This document shows positions 1 through 8,484 of a stretch of 64,000 bases of DNA, piece by piece (positions within the stretch are counted from its first letter, which is position 1; every line of letters begins with the position of its first letter). The notes beneath the pieces are model-generated. The model saw only the letters and a list, made by a program, of their open reading frames with translations, was not told the origin of the DNA and searched no databases. A program made the position numbers and the translations under genes. Source of the stretch: RPQJ01 sp963696545 (GTDB taxonomy: Bacteria; Pseudomonadota; Gammaproteobacteria; Steroidobacterales; Steroidobacteraceae); NCBI GenBank assembly GCA_963696545.1, contig CAVOKQ010000012.1, positions 372,001 to 436,000 on the forward strand, in the 5' to 3' direction.

Positions 1-305
1 CATCCGCAGAACCGGAAGTCAAGACCCCGGCGCCTGAGCCGGCACCCTCGCCGGTGCCGTCGATTCCCGCACGCGGCGGCTGGGCGGTGCAGGTGGGTGC
101 GTTCGGGTCGGCGGCCTCTGCCACCAAGCTCGTCAACCAGTTGCGTGAGGCGGGATACCAGGCCTACGTCTCGCCGATTGCCCGCGGCGGTAAGACGCTG
201 CACCGCGTGAGGGTCGGACCGGAGACCCAGCGGTCCGAGGCAGAATCGCTGGTGGCGGGGCTCAAGGTTCGCGGGCTGCCGGCAACGGTGGTCGCAAACG
301 ACTGA
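1..305 (+). CDS. SPOR-domain protein, C-terminal part (DedD-like)
   Basis: The 5' end lies outside the window; the frame enters at base 3 and ends in TGA at 303-305. A Pro/Glu/Ala-rich linker is followed by a SPOR repeat: WAVQVGAFGSAASA, then a helix (LVNQLREAGYQAY), then a basic strand (KTLHRVRVGP) and a second helix. SPOR domains bind glycan strands lacking stem peptides at division septa. The position just before cvpA-purF is that of dedD (folC-dedD-cvpA-purF) in gammaproteobacteria, so DedD is the likely identity. The N-terminal membrane anchor expected for DedD cannot be checked here. Confidence 0.8.
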   Translation, partial: SAEPEVKTPAPEPAPSPVPSIPARGGWAVQVGAFGSAASATKLVNQLREAGYQAYVSPIARGGKTLHRVRVGPETQRSEAESLVAGLKVRGLPATVVAND

Positions 306-362
306 TCCTGCTCTGGTAAACTCCAGCGCCTCGCAGCGCACTGGAGCCTGGAAGACCGCCGC

Positions 363-866
363 ATGACGACAGTGGACTATCTCCTCGCAGGCGCCGTGCT
401 GTTGTCCATGCTGTTTGGTGCGGTCCGCGGATTCCTCCGCGAATCCGTGGCCCTGCTGGGCTGGCTCGTCGGCCTGTGGCTCGCCTGGCGGTATTCGGGC
501 ATGGTCGAGCCATACGTCGGCGGATTGCTCTCCGGCACGCTGCTGCAGGTCTGGATCGCGCGGATCATCGTGCTGCTCGCCGTGGTGATGGTGGGCTGGC
601 TGCTTGGCAGCCTGCTGAGCTACCTGGTGCAGCGTTCGGGCCTGACACTCGGTGTGGACCGGATGCTCGGGGCCGTGTTCGGGCTCGTCCGCGGCGCCGT
701 GATCGTCGGTTTCGCCGTCATGCTCGGCCAGGCGGCCGAGATGCAGCGGGAGTACTGGTGGCGGGATTCCCGCCTGCTGCCCGCGGGCGAGGAAATGGCC
801 GGCGTGCTGCGCGGCTATGTCGAGACCGGGCGCCAGCTCGTCGAAGAAGCCCTTCCGGAAAAGTGA
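363..866 (+). CDS. cvpA: CvpA family membrane protein
   Basis: A 167-residue integral membrane protein with four hydrophobic segments, beginning YLLAGAVLLSMLFGAVRG and including WIARIIVLLAVVMVGWLLG. The signature region GLVRGAVIVGFAVML lies near residue 110. CvpA is required for colicin V production in E. coli; its biochemical role is not settled. It lies 9 bases upstream of purF, the usual arrangement, so the two are probably cotranscribed. ATG at 363 is the natural start. I see no clear PurR operator in the 57-base gap before it. Confidence 0.9.
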   Translation: MTTVDYLLAGAVLLSMLFGAVRGFLRESVALLGWLVGLWLAWRYSGMVEPYVGGLLSGTLLQVWIARIIVLLAVVMVGWLLGSLLSYLVQRSGLTLGVDRMLGAVFGLVRGAVIVGFAVMLGQAAEMQREYWWRDSRLLPAGEEMAGVLRGYVETGRQLVEEALPEK

Positions 867-875
867 GGCAGGACC

Positions 876-2387
876 ATGTGCGGCATCGTCGGCATCGTCG
901 GCTTCAGTCCCGCCAACCAGCAGATCTATGACGCGCTGACGGTGCTGCAGCACCGCGGGCAGGACGCCGCAGGCATCATGACCGCCGAGGCGGGCGAGCT
1001 GTTCCTGCGCAAGGACAACGGCCTCGTCCGCGACGTGTTCCAGCAGCGGCACATGCTGCAGCTGAAGGGCAACGTCGGCATCGGCCACGTGCGCTACCCG
1101 ACCGCCGGCTGCGACACGTCGGCCGAGGCGCAGCCGTTCTACGTGAACGCGCCTTACGGCATCTGCCTCGCGCACAACGGCAACCTGACCAACGCGGCGG
1201 AGCTCGCCGACGTGCTGATCCGCGAGGACCGCCGCCACCTGAACACGAGCTCCGACTCCGAGGTGCTGTTGAACGTGCTCGCGAGCGAGCTGCAGCGCTT
1301 CGGCGCCACCCGCGCCTCGGCGTCGGACATCTTCGCCGCGCTGAGCGCGGTGTACCGACGCATCCGCGGCGGCTACGCGGTGGTCGCGATGGTGCTGGGC
1401 CACGGCATCATCGGTTTCCGCGACCCGAACGGCATCCGGCCGCTCGTGATCGGTACGCGCGAGAACGTACGCGGGCGCGAGTACATGATGGCTTCCGAAA
1501 GCGTGGCGCTCGACCAGAGCGGCTTCAAGCTGCTGCGCGACGTGGGTCCGGGCGAGGCGGTGTTCATCGACGAGCAGGGCCGGATGCACAGCCAGCAGTG
1601 CTCCGCGGCCACGCACCACACGCCGTGCATCTTCGAGTACGTGTATTTCGCGCGACCGGATTCGATCATCGACAATATCTCCGTCTACAAGGCCCGGCTG
1701 CGCATGGGCGAGCTGCTCGCCGACAAGATCCGTCGCGAGCGCCCCGACCACGACATCGACGTCGTGATCCCGGTGCCGGACACGAGCCGCACGAGCGCGT
1801 TGCAGGTGGCGCAGATCCTCGGCGTGAAGTACCGCGAGGGCTTCATCAAGAACCGCTATATCGGCCGGACGTTCATCATGCCTGGCCAGGAACAGCGCTC
1901 GAAGTCGGTGCGCAACAAGCTCAACCCGATCGACCTCGAGTTCCGCGGCAAGAACGTGCTGCTGGTCGACGACTCGATCGTGCGCGGCACGACGTCCGCG
2001 CAGATCATCGACGTGGCGCGCGATGCGGGTGCGCGCCGAGTGTACTTCGCGTCGGCCGCGCCACCGGTGCGGCACCCGAACGTCTACGGCATCGACATGC
2101 CGGCGGCGTCGGAGCTCGTCGCCGCGGGCCGCACGGATGAGGACGTGGCACGCATCATCGGTGCCGACTGGCTGATCTACCAGGACCTCGAGGACCTGGT
2201 GCGCGCGGTCCGCCACCATGACGCGCGGGTCACCGAGTTCGACACGTCGTGCTTCTCCGGCGAGTACGTCACCGGCGACATCACGCCGGAGTACCTCGCA
2301 CGGCTGCAGGCCGAGCGTTCCGACCAGGCCAAGGCCGAGCGCAGCACCGTGGGGCGCGGGTCGCTGAAGGTCGTCGGGGGGCTCTGA
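876..2387 (+). CDS. purF: Amidophosphoribosyltransferase
   Basis: A 503-residue enzyme catalysing the first committed step of purine synthesis, PRPP + glutamine to 5-phosphoribosylamine. The protein starts MCGIVGIVG, so Cys2 becomes the N-terminal nucleophile of the class II glutaminase domain after Met removal. The phosphoribosyltransferase domain has the PRPP loop VLLVDDSIVRGTT at residues 361-373. Length matches E. coli PurF (505). The frame is clean from ATG at 876. It follows cvpA closely and precedes a protein kinase gene by 33 bases. Confidence 0.97.
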   Translation: MCGIVGIVGFSPANQQIYDALTVLQHRGQDAAGIMTAEAGELFLRKDNGLVRDVFQQRHMLQLKGNVGIGHVRYPTAGCDTSAEAQPFYVNAPYGICLAHNGNLTNAAELADVLIREDRRHLNTSSDSEVLLNVLASELQRFGATRASASDIFAALSAVYRRIRGGYAVVAMVLGHGIIGFRDPNGIRPLVIGTRENVRGREYMMASESVALDQSGFKLLRDVGPGEAVFIDEQGRMHSQQCSAATHHTPCIFEYVYFARPDSIIDNISVYKARLRMGELLADKIRRERPDHDIDVVIPVPDTSRTSALQVAQILGVKYREGFIKNRYIGRTFIMPGQEQRSKSVRNKLNPIDLEFRGKNVLLVDDSIVRGTTSAQIIDVARDAGARRVYFASAAPPVRHPNVYGIDMPAASELVAAGRTDEDVARIIGADWLIYQDLEDLVRAVRHHDARVTEFDTSCFSGEYVTGDITPEYLARLQAERSDQAKAERSTVGRGSLKVVGGL

Positions 2388-2420
2388 GCGCTTGCGCCAA
2401 GCTGTGGCAGGGGTAACGGC

Positions 2421-3659
2421 TTGACGGTCAAGGCGCTCATCGTCAGCGACCGGGCGGAATACCGGCAGCTGCTCGCCCATCACGTGACCCTCGAGTGGCG
2501 TGACGCGCTGCCGGCCGAGTACGAGCCGGCGACGCGCGGCCGGCTGCAGCCGGCATTCCGCGGATCCGTCTACGACGTCGTGCTGCTGGACCACGAGGTG
2601 CAGGAGGGCCGTGGCCTCGAGTGGCTCGAGGACCTGACCGAACGCGCAGGCTTTCCTCCGATCGTCTATTTCGCACCGCAGGGCGACCAGCGCGCGACCG
2701 CGTCGGGTGCGTCACACGTGCTCGCGCGGCTCGAGTTCGATCACGCGCAGTTCGCGACCGCGCTGCGCGCCGCGCTTTCGCAGCGGCGCAACGTGCTTGC
2801 CGACACGTCGCGTGCTGCGCTCGAGCCGCCGCCGCCGGACCGGTTCGGCTCGGTACGCATCCGCGGCTATCGCTGCGTGCGCCGGCTGGCGGTCGGCGGA
2901 TCGTCGAGCGTGTTCCTGGCGGACTCGATGCGTACGGGTGAGCAGCGGGTGCTCAAGGTCTTCAGACAGGTGCCGGACGTGGTCGAGGGCAGCACGACGT
3001 TCGATCGTTTCCTGCGCGAATACGACCTCGTCGCGCATCTCGAGCACCCGAACATCGCCCGCATCTACGACCTGGGCGTGGCCGATGACCACGTCTTCAT
3101 CACGATGGAGTATTTCCCGGGAGGCGACCTGCGCTCGACGATGCGCCAGCCGATGCCGTGGCGCGAGGCGCTCGGCTACCTGCGGCAGCTCGCGGCGGCG
3201 CTCGGCGCGCTGCACGCGATCGGTGTGCTGCACCGGGACGTGAAGCCAGGCAACGTGCTGCTGCGCGACGATGGCAGCGTGGCTTTCATCGACTTCGGGC
3301 TCGCGCGGCAGCTCGGGCTCGAGAGCGACATCACGGGCCACGGTGCGATTTTCGGCACGCCGCACTACATGAGCCCGGAGCAGGGTCACGGCCTGCCGCT
3401 CGACGAGCGCAGCGACCTCTACAGCCTCGGCGTCGTGCTGTACGAGATGCTGACGGGCCAGAAGCCGTACCTCGCGGAGAGTCCGCTGGCGGTGATTTAT
3501 CTGCATGCCAATGCACCGATCCCGCGCCTCGTGCCGCCGGCCCAGCACCTGCAGCCGCTGCTCGATGCATTGCTGGCGAAGAAGGCCGCGGACCGGCCGA
3601 TGTCCGCCGAGGAGATCGTGGCGCGCATTGACGAACTGATGGGTCGCGCGGCTGCGTGA
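2421..3659 (+). CDS. Ser/Thr protein kinase with N-terminal receiver-like domain
   Basis: 412 residues, TTG start at 2421, 33 bases after purF. Residues 1-120 resemble a response-regulator receiver: the phosphoacceptor-like Asp57 sits in YDVVLLDHE, but only one acid remains at the N-terminal acidic site (VSDRAE) and the conserved late Lys is absent (VLARLEFD), so it may be a pseudo-receiver. Residues about 150-410 form a Hanks-type kinase: glycine-rich loop near 158-165, ATP-binding Lys179 (VLKVF), catalytic HRDVKPGN from His271, DFG at 291-293 and the GTPHYMSPEQ activation segment. No membrane helix or PASTA repeat is present, so it is cytosolic. The next gene, miaE, overlaps its stop. The substrate is unknown. 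Confidence 0.85.
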   Translation: MTVKALIVSDRAEYRQLLAHHVTLEWRDALPAEYEPATRGRLQPAFRGSVYDVVLLDHEVQEGRGLEWLEDLTERAGFPPIVYFAPQGDQRATASGASHVLARLEFDHAQFATALRAALSQRRNVLADTSRAALEPPPPDRFGSVRIRGYRCVRRLAVGGSSSVFLADSMRTGEQRVLKVFRQVPDVVEGSTTFDRFLREYDLVAHLEHPNIARIYDLGVADDHVFITMEYFPGGDLRSTMRQPMPWREALGYLRQLAAALGALHAIGVLHRDVKPGNVLLRDDGSVAFIDFGLARQLGLESDITGHGAIFGTPHYMSPEQGHGLPLDERSDLYSLGVVLYEMLTGQKPYLAESPLAVIYLHANAPIPRLVPPAQHLQPLLDALLAKKAADRPMSAEEIVARIDELMGRAAA

Positions 3660-4249
3660 TGGCGGCGCCAGCCGACATCCTGCGCGCGCCCACTGCGGGT
3701 GCGTGGTTCGATCTGGCGGTCGCACGCGAGGCCGACCTGCTGATCGATCATGCGAACTGCGAGAAAAAGGCTGCGTCCACGGCACTGTCGCTGATGTTCG
3801 CGTACCCGGAGGACTTCGAGCTGGCCGATCGTATGTCGCGCCTCGCGCGCGAGGAATTGCGGCACTTCGAGCTGGTGCAGCAGAAGATGACGGAACTGGC
3901 CGTGCCGTTCCGGCGGCTCAGTCCCTCGCGTTACGCCGAGGGTCTGCGGCGGGCACTGCGGCGTTCCGAGCCCGGGCGGCGGGTGGACCTGCTGCTGTGT
4001 GGAGCGTTGATCGAGGCGCGTTCGCACGAGCGGTTCATGGGACTGATCGAGCGGTTGCGTGCGCCGCTTGCGGAGTTCTATGCGTCGCTGGCGGCGGCCG
4101 AGTCGCGGCACGCTGGCCTCTATCTGCGGCTCGCGGACAAGCGCGGGTCCGGGGTTGCCGAGCGGTTGGGCGAGCTCGCAGCGGTCGAGGCCGAGCTTGC
4201 GACCTCGCCTGACCCTGAATTCCGCTTTCATTCCGGAACGCCGGTCTAA
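3659..4249 (+). CDS. miaE: tRNA-(ms2io6A)-hydroxylase MiaE
   Basis: About 196 residues. MiaE is a diiron monooxygenase that hydroxylates the isopentenyl group of ms2i6A at position 37 of tRNAs reading U-initial codons. Carboxylate/His ligand motifs of the ferritin-like bundle are visible: EADLLIDHANCEKKA, LAREELRHFELV, IEARSHERF and AAAESRHAGLYL. The ATG at 3659 overlaps the kinase stop (TGATG), implying translational coupling; an in-frame GTG at 3656 is possible but less likely. The 3' end runs into a hairpin-rich non-coding patch. Confidence 0.9.
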   Translation: MAAPADILRAPTAGAWFDLAVAREADLLIDHANCEKKAASTALSLMFAYPEDFELADRMSRLAREELRHFELVQQKMTELAVPFRRLSPSRYAEGLRRALRRSEPGRRVDLLLCGALIEARSHERFMGLIERLRAPLAEFYASLAAAESRHAGLYLRLADKRGSGVAERLGELAAVEAELATSPDPEFRFHSGTPV

Positions 4250-4259
4250 TTCGATTCCT

Positions 4260-4386
4260 GCGTCGTGTTTCGCGCTGCGGTCCTGCCATGCCGGGGACGC
4301 CGTAAACCCGTCCATGGGGGCTCGCACGCGGCGTCCATGCCGCGTGACGCCCCGGCAAGGCAGGACCGCAGCGCGAAACACGACGC
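4260..4386. repeat. Hairpin repeat, copy A
   Basis: Perfect 28-base arms at 4260-4287 and 4359-4386 enclose a 71-base centre. The centre contains a 53-base core (4297-4349) that recurs exactly, reverse-complemented, in copy B at 4582-4634. The arms share nothing with those of copy B. Inside the core lies a smaller hairpin, CGCGGC-GTCCAT-GCCGCG. Confidence 0.85.
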
Positions 4387-4548
4387 CGAAACGGCGTTGA
4401 CCGCCGTGCCATCACGAAACCGGAACATCGCGCCCACGCCGGCCTGATTGTTCGTCGACATGGCTCGCTGTTGCGCGACGCTCGGCAACATGAGAAGCCG
4501 ACTTTGTTGTCGACTGCGCGTGCCGCATGCACGGCGGTTACGGTCGTG

Positions 4549-4667
4549 GGGTCTTGGGCAGGGGCCGACGGGATGGCGGGGCGTCACGCGGCATGGACGC
4601 CGCGTGCGAGCCCCCATGGACGGGTTTACGGCGTCCCCGCCATCCCGTCGGCCCCTGCCCAAGACCC
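4549..4667. repeat. Hairpin repeat, copy B (inverted core)
   Basis: Perfect 33-base arms at 4549-4581 and 4635-4667 enclose a 53-base loop. The loop is the exact reverse complement of 4297-4349 in copy A. The element ends about 20 bases from the lpxH stop. Confidence 0.85.
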
Positions 4668-4688
4668 GGCCGAGTGTCGAACAAGCCG

Positions 4689-5411
4689 CTAGCGCGGCAG
4701 CGCCCGCAGTTCGAACCCGGCGGCCGACACCTCAAGCACGCTTCCCTGCGAATGCCAGTCACCGAGCACGACCCGTCGCACGGTCCGCCCGTCAACCTGG
4801 AGCGTGTGCACGGCCGGTCGATGCGTGTGCCCGTGGATCAGCGTACGCACGTCGTGGCGCCCAAACGTTTCGGCAACGGCCTGCGAGTTAACGTCCATGA
4901 TCTCGGCCGCGGTCGAGGTCACGTGCATGCGGCTGCCCGCGCGCAACTTCTGCGCCAGCGCCTGCCGGCGCTCCAGGCTCATGTGGCGCAGGATCCATTG
5001 CACGACCGGATTGCGGACGATGCGACGCAGGCGCTGGTAGCTCACGTCGTCGGTGCAGAGCACATCGCCGTGCATCAGCAGCACGTGTTCACCCTCGAGC
5101 TCGATCACGGTGCCGTCCGGGACGAGCGTCGCGCCCGTCTCCTTGCAGAATCCCTGGCCAAGCATGAAGTCGCGATTGCCGTGCATCACGAAGCACGGGA
5201 CCCCTGCATCCGTGAGTCGGCGCAACGACTGCACGATCTCGCGGGTCGCCGGGGCCGGGTCGTCGTCGCCCAGCCACACCTCGAACAGGTCACCGAGGAT
5301 GTACAGCGCCCTCGCGTCGCGGGCCTCGCCATCGAGAAAGGCGAGGAACTGCCTGGCGATCTCTGGCGAGGCCGGGTCGAGGTGCAGGTCGGAGATGAAC
5401 AGTGTCTTCAA
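4689..5411 (-). CDS. lpxH: UDP-2,3-diacylglucosamine diphosphatase
   Basis: A 240-residue calcineurin-like metallophosphoesterase that hydrolyses UDP-2,3-diacylglucosamine to lipid X and UMP, step four of lipid A synthesis, at the inner membrane face. All metal-binding motifs are present in order: SDLHLDP (residues 7-13), GDLFEVWLGDD, GNRDF, LMHGD and GHTHRP near the C terminus. Length matches E. coli LpxH (240). ATG at 5411 starts MKTLFISDLHLD. It is divergent from the aminoacyl-tRNA synthetase gene at 5513. Confidence 0.96.
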   Translation of the reverse strand: MKTLFISDLHLDPASPEIARQFLAFLDGEARDARALYILGDLFEVWLGDDDPAPATREIVQSLRRLTDAGVPCFVMHGNRDFMLGQGFCKETGATLVPDGTVIELEGEHVLLMHGDVLCTDDVSYQRLRRIVRNPVVQWILRHMSLERRQALAQKLRAGSRMHVTSTAAEIMDVNSQAVAETFGRHDVRTLIHGHTHRPAVHTLQVDGRTVRRVVLGDWHSQGSVLEVSAAGFELRALPR

Positions 5412-5512
5412 GCGCGAGGACTTCGGTGTGGCGACACCGATGTTACGGTGCCGGACTGCATGGGGGCCAGCGCTACCGGTCCGGGACGCGCGATCCGGTA
5501 AGATGCGCGTTC

Positions 5513-6941
5513 ATGTCCGCAGCACCCGCCATCACTCGATTCGCGCCCAGCCCGACGGGATACCTGCACCTCGGTAACGCGCGGACGGCGCTGTTCAACT
5601 TCCTCGCCGCGCGTTCGGGAGGCGGTCGTCTCGTGCTGCGCATCGAGGACACGGACGCGGAGCGCAGTGAAGAGCGTCTGCTGGCGCAGTTGCTCGCCGA
5701 CCTGCGCTGGCTTGGGCTCGAGTGGGACGAAGGGCCTGACGTGGGCGGTCCGCACGGTCCGTACAAGCAGAGCGAGCGCGGCGAGCGCTACTGCGCTGCC
5801 ATCGCGGATCTGCGGGGGCGGGACCTCGTGTACCCGTGCTTCTGCTCGCCCGAGGAGTTGCAGCTTGCGCGGCGTGCGCAGCTCGCGGCGGGACGCCCGC
5901 CACGCTACGCGGGCACCTGTGCGAAGCTCACCGCCGACGAATCCCGGCGTCGGATTGAGGCCGGTGCCCAGGCTGCGATGCGTTTCAGGGTGCCGTCGGG
6001 ACGGGCTCGTCGAGTTCGTGGACGCCATTCACGGATCGCAGCGCTTCGTATCGGACGACATCGGGGACTTCGTTGTGAGCCGCGCCGACGGTTCGGCCGC
6101 GTTCTTTCTCGGCAACGCCGTGGACGATGCCGCGATGGGCGTCTCGCTGGTGCTGCGCGGCGACGATCACCTCGCGAACACGCCGCGGCAGATCCTGCTG
6201 CTCGAGGCGCTCGGGCTGCCGGTGCCGGCCTATGGTCACCTGCCGCTGGTGCTTGGCACCACCGGGTCGCCGCTCTCGAAACGGGAGGGCGCGGCAGGGT
6301 TGCACGATTTGCGCGAGCAGGGATATCTGCCGGCGGCATTGCGCAACTACCTGGTCCGGCTCGGCCACACCTGCGGCACCGATGCGTGGCTGGAAGCGGA
6401 CGCGATGCCTGCGTATTTCGATCTCGGCAGGATCAGTCACTCGCCGGCGCGATTCGACGAGGCCCAGCTGCGGCACTGGCAGCGCGAGGCGATCACCCAC
6501 GCGACCGTCGCGGACCTCGTGGCGTGGCTCGGCTCAAGGCTCAAGCCATTGGGTTCTGCTGAGCGCAAGTTCGCTTTTGTGTCCGCCGTGCGCGGCAACC
6601 TGATGTTTCCCGCCGACGCCGACCCGCTGGTGCGCGCGGTCTGCGAGGAGCTGATGCCGCCGGATGACGAGGCGAGGGCAGCGATGTCCACTGCAGGCGG
6701 GCCGTTTTTCAGTGCCGCGGCGAACGAGTGGGCGTCCCACGGCGGCGACGTGCAGGCGTGGACACGCGCCGTTGGGTCCGCGACGGGCCGCAAGGGCGCG
6801 GCGCTCTACATGCCGCTGCGCGCGGCGTTGACCGGCGCCACGCATGGTCCGGAGCTCGCGCCGCTCGTCGGATTGATGGGTAGCCACCGTGTCGAGGTAC
6901 GACTCGCCGCCGCCGCGGGCCTCGCCGCCGCCTCGAATTGA
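5513..6941 (+). CDS. Second glutamyl-tRNA synthetase (GltX paralogue), one frameshift
   Basis: Class I synthetase. ITRFAPSPTGYLHLGNARTA carries the HIGH-equivalent HLGN, CFCS plus a later Cys suggest a zinc site, and SKREG replaces KMSKS. A helical C-terminal half follows, so this is a full-length GluRS of about 475 residues and not the short GluQ synthetase. As read, the frame breaks in a run of three G at 5998-6000; removing one G joins RFRVPS to DGLVEFVDAIHGS and the frame then runs clean to 6941. A canonical gltX lies at 61844. In species with two GluRSs one often charges tRNA-Gln; which specificity applies here cannot be read. cysS starts 28 bases downstream. Confidence 0.85.
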
Positions 6942-6969
6942 GCGCAAAGGATTTCAAAGAGAACAGACG

Positions 6970-8421
6970 ATGCTGCAGATCCACAACTCACTGACCGGCC
7001 GCAAGGAAGAGTTCCGCCCCATCGTGCCGGGTGAGGTCGGCATGTACGTCTGCGGCATGACGGTCTACGACTACTGCCACCTCGGTCACGCCCGGATGCT
7101 GGTCGCCTTCGACGTCGTGCGCCGGCACCTGCTGGCGTCGGGTTATCGCGTCACCTTCGTGCGCAACATCACGGACATCGACGACAAGATCATCAAGCGT
7201 GCCGCGGAGAACGGTGAGCCCATGGGTGCGCTCACCGAGCGGTTCATCCGCGCGTACCACGAGGATTGCGCGGCGCTCGGCGTCGCGCCGGCCGACCGTG
7301 AACCGCGTGCCACGGAGCACTTGCCGCAGATCGTCGCCATGGTCGCGAAGCTGGTGGAGAAAGGGTATGCGTACGTCGGCGGCAATGGCGATGTCTACTA
7401 CTCGGTCGCGAAGTTCGCGCCGTATGGCCAGCTTTCCGGCAAGCGGCTCGCGGACCTGAGGGCGGGCGCGCGCATCGAGGTGGACGAGTCCAAGCGTGAC
7501 CCGCTCGACTTCGTGCTGTGGAAGGCGGCGAAGCCCGGCGAGCCGTCGTGGGAATCGCCCTGGGGGCTGGGACGGCCTGGCTGGCACATCGAGTGCTCGG
7601 CGATGTCGGTCGAGATCCTCGGCGCGCATTTCGACATCCACGGCGGCGGCATGGACCTCAAGTTCCCGCACCACGAGAACGAGATCGCGCAGACCTGCGC
7701 CGCCTGCGACTCGAAGTTCGTGAACGTTTGGATGCACAACGGCTTCGTGCGCATCGACGACGAGAAGATGTCGAAGTCGCTCGGCAACTTCTTCACCGTG
7801 CGCGACGTGCTCGAGTGGGTGCGCGACCCGGAGGTCGTACGCTACCTGATGATCGGCAGTCACTATCGCGGGCCGATCAATTACACGTCCGAGAGCCTCG
7901 CGCAGTCGGATGCGGCGCTGGAGCGGCTTTACCTGGCGCTGCGTGGCGTGCAGCCGGTTGCGAATGCTCCGCGGTCCGAGGCGACCGAGCGGTTCGTCGC
8001 GGCAATGGACGACGATTTCAACACGCCGGTCGCGCTCGCGGAGCTGCAGTCGCTGGCGCGTGCCGTGAACACCGCCAAGGCTGCGGGTCGCACCGACGAG
8101 GCCGCCTCGATGGCGGCCGAGATGCTGGCGCTGGGCGCGCGAATCGGCCTGCTCGCGCAGGCGCCGGAAGCGTTTCTGAGGAAACAGCCGAAGCGCGTCG
8201 CGGACGACCGGCCACGTGCGGCACAGGCGGCGGAGGGTGCGCCAGATTCCACGGCCAGCGGATTGAGCGACGCCGACATCGAGCGCCTGATCGAGGAGCG
8301 CGTGGCGGCACGCAAGGCGAAGGATTTCAAGGAGTCCGACCGCATTCGCGACGCGCTCGCCGCGGCGGGCGTGCTGCTCGAGGACCAGCCGGGGGGCAAG
8401 ACGCTCTGGCGCCGCGGCTGA
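6970..8421 (+). CDS. cysS: Cysteinyl-tRNA synthetase
   Basis: 483 residues charging tRNA-Cys. Class Ia motifs are HLGH at residues 37-40 and KMSKS at 266-270. Zinc ligands are Cys28 (MYVCGMTVYD), the Cys of WHIECSAM and the histidines of FPHHENE. ATG at 6970 was chosen because the family start (LQIHNSLTG) follows directly and a purine-rich AAAGAGAA precedes it; the frame is open 81 bases further upstream without similarity. It ends at 8421, the first base of a bidirectional hairpin facing folD. Confidence 0.97.
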   Translation: MLQIHNSLTGRKEEFRPIVPGEVGMYVCGMTVYDYCHLGHARMLVAFDVVRRHLLASGYRVTFVRNITDIDDKIIKRAAENGEPMGALTERFIRAYHEDCAALGVAPADREPRATEHLPQIVAMVAKLVEKGYAYVGGNGDVYYSVAKFAPYGQLSGKRLADLRAGARIEVDESKRDPLDFVLWKAAKPGEPSWESPWGLGRPGWHIECSAMSVEILGAHFDIHGGGMDLKFPHHENEIAQTCAACDSKFVNVWMHNGFVRIDDEKMSKSLGNFFTVRDVLEWVRDPEVVRYLMIGSHYRGPINYTSESLAQSDAALERLYLALRGVQPVANAPRSEATERFVAAMDDDFNTPVALAELQSLARAVNTAKAAGRTDEAASMAAEMLALGARIGLLAQAPEAFLRKQPKRVADDRPRAAQAAEGAPDSTASGLSDADIERLIEERVAARKAKDFKESDRIRDALAAAGVLLEDQPGGKTLWRRG

Positions 8422-8484
8422 AAAATGGGTGCCAGGCACCGATTTTCCGGACACCGGAAAACCGGTGCCTGGCACCCATTTTTT
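8421..8484. terminator. Bidirectional terminator built from the GGTGCC palindrome
   Basis: A long inverted repeat lies between the convergent cysS and folD stops. AAAAATGGGTGCCAGGCACC at one end pairs with its complement at the other, and ATTTTCCGG / CCGGAAAA form the inner stem. A-rich and T-rich ends give a U-tract in both directions, as expected for an intrinsic terminator serving both genes. The inner GGTGCC-A-GGCACC is itself a palindrome repeated at 16077 and 49610. Confidence 0.8.

Larger units (their letters stand above)
4250..4688. other. Non-coding patch with two long hairpins
   Basis: This 439-base gap separates convergent miaE and lpxH. It holds two long inverted-repeat elements, listed separately, at 4260-4386 and 4549-4667, and about 160 bases between them with smaller inverted repeats. 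Open frames here are short, read through the palindromes on both strands and show no family resemblance, so I call no gene. The hairpins could act as a bidirectional transcription stop. Confidence 0.7.

Noticed and set aside
4265..4662. Small genes in the hairpin patch
   Set aside because: Open frames run through palindromes on both strands and repeat each other in reverse; no ribosome site or family pattern.
4260..4667. CRISPR-like repeats
   Set aside because: Only two copies of the core, in opposite orientation, with no regular spacers and no cas genes.
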